Assembly (NCBI GenBank): GCA_036505875.1
Contig: DASXSR010000402.1
Span: forward strand, 1 to 7,109
Length of the DNA stretch: 7,109 nucleotides
Source: Onstottus_A sp036505875
Lineage (GTDB): Bacteria; Acidobacteriota; Blastocatellia; UBA7656
Direction: 5' to 3'
In this document: in pieces, positions 6,874 through 7,109 of the stretch
How the letters are laid out: every line of letters begins with the position of its first letter
Numbering within the stretch: position 1 is the first letter of the stretch
Made by a program: the position numbers and the translations under genes
Notes under the pieces: generated by a model
What the model was told of the DNA's origin: nothing
Seen by the model: only the letters and a program-made list of their open reading frames with translations
Databases searched by the model: none

Positions 6874-6985
6874 CGACTGTTGTGAGATTAAGATATTACT
6901 TGATTAGATTTTGGTTGGATCGCGCGGCCCACGAAAGCATCTCAACTTTCTCTCAGGCGACTCTCTCCTAACTCTGAAGCTCCAC

Positions 6986-7014
6986 AAAATATCCTAGGCT
7001 GCTCAGCTAAGCAA
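6986..7014 (-). promoter_or_regulatory. Weak sigma70-like promoter candidate for the permease gene
   Basis: Reading leftward, TTGCTT (7014-7009) and TATTTT (6991-6986) are separated by 17 bases. They match the consensus at three and four of six positions. Transcription would begin near 6978 and leave an untranslated leader of about 105 bases before the ATG at 6873. The match is modest and the host's promoter consensus is unknown. Confidence 0.22.
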
Positions 7015-7080
7015 GGCAAAGAGAATCGGAATTGGGACGGTCTTTGTTTGAGAATGAGAGAGATTGGTTTAACGGTAGAT

Positions 7081-7105
7081 GGCGTGACAGCTTCGCGGTC
7101 ACGTT
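7081..7105. repeat. Short dyad at the right edge of the window
   Basis: CGTGAC (7083-7088) and GTCACG (7098-7103) form a perfect 6-bp inverted repeat with a 9-base loop. Two G-U pairs could extend the stem outward. It might be an operator half-site pair or a stem of an RNA that continues past the window. With no downstream sequence it cannot be assigned. The rest of the 6874-7109 stretch holds no gene that I can support. Confidence 0.25.
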
Positions 7106-7109
7106 ACGG

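Noticed and set aside
7062..7109. tRNA-like or other RNA gene at the right edge
   Set aside because: A TTCG and a stem are present, but there is no T-loop consensus, anticodon arm or acceptor pairing in the visible bases.

Overview
The window looks like ordinary chromosome from a Gram-negative bacterium. It carries an outer-membrane beta-barrel protein with a signal peptide, and its GC content is moderate, a little over half by eye. The porin type and the APC permease with a fused cytosolic stress-protein-like domain are both common in Acidobacteriota, so that phylum is my best guess. It is only an inference, because no marker gene is present. I see no mobile element, rRNA, tRNA or CRISPR array.

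Layout: (1) Positions 2-1488, minus strand: a two-gene unit. A 95-aa single-pass membrane protein of unknown function is followed, with a 4-base ATGA overlap, by a 400-aa porin-like beta-barrel protein. (2) Positions 1489-1729: a divergent intergenic region that must carry promoters for both sides, with a possible 8-codon leader cistron before the next gene. (3) Positions 1730-2965, plus strand: a CPA2-family cation/proton antiporter with an Asp-Asp motif, starting at TTG. (4) Positions 2966-3157: a 192-base spacer whose left end is GC-rich and repeat-like. (5) Positions 3158-4522, plus strand: a complete MgtE Mg2+ channel. (6) Positions 4537-6873, minus strand: a 778-aa APC-superfamily permease with a C-terminal USP-like domain. 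It converges on mgtE with only 14 bases between the stops, and an inverted repeat spans both stop codons. (7) Positions 6874-7109: upstream region of the permease, with a weak promoter candidate and a small dyad at the edge.

How the genes may work together: three adjacent genes encode inner-membrane transporters of small cations. These are a Na+ or K+/H+ antiporter, a Mg2+ channel, and a permease whose spacing of polar residues in TM1, TM3 and TM6 matches what I recall of the K+ importer KimA. A cation-homeostasis neighbourhood is therefore a reasonable reading, with the porin as a possible outer-membrane entry route. No shared regulator is visible. The least explained items are the small coupled membrane protein, the extension after the permease's USP-like domain, and the hairpin shared by the convergent stops. 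I found no clear sign of a wholly new system.
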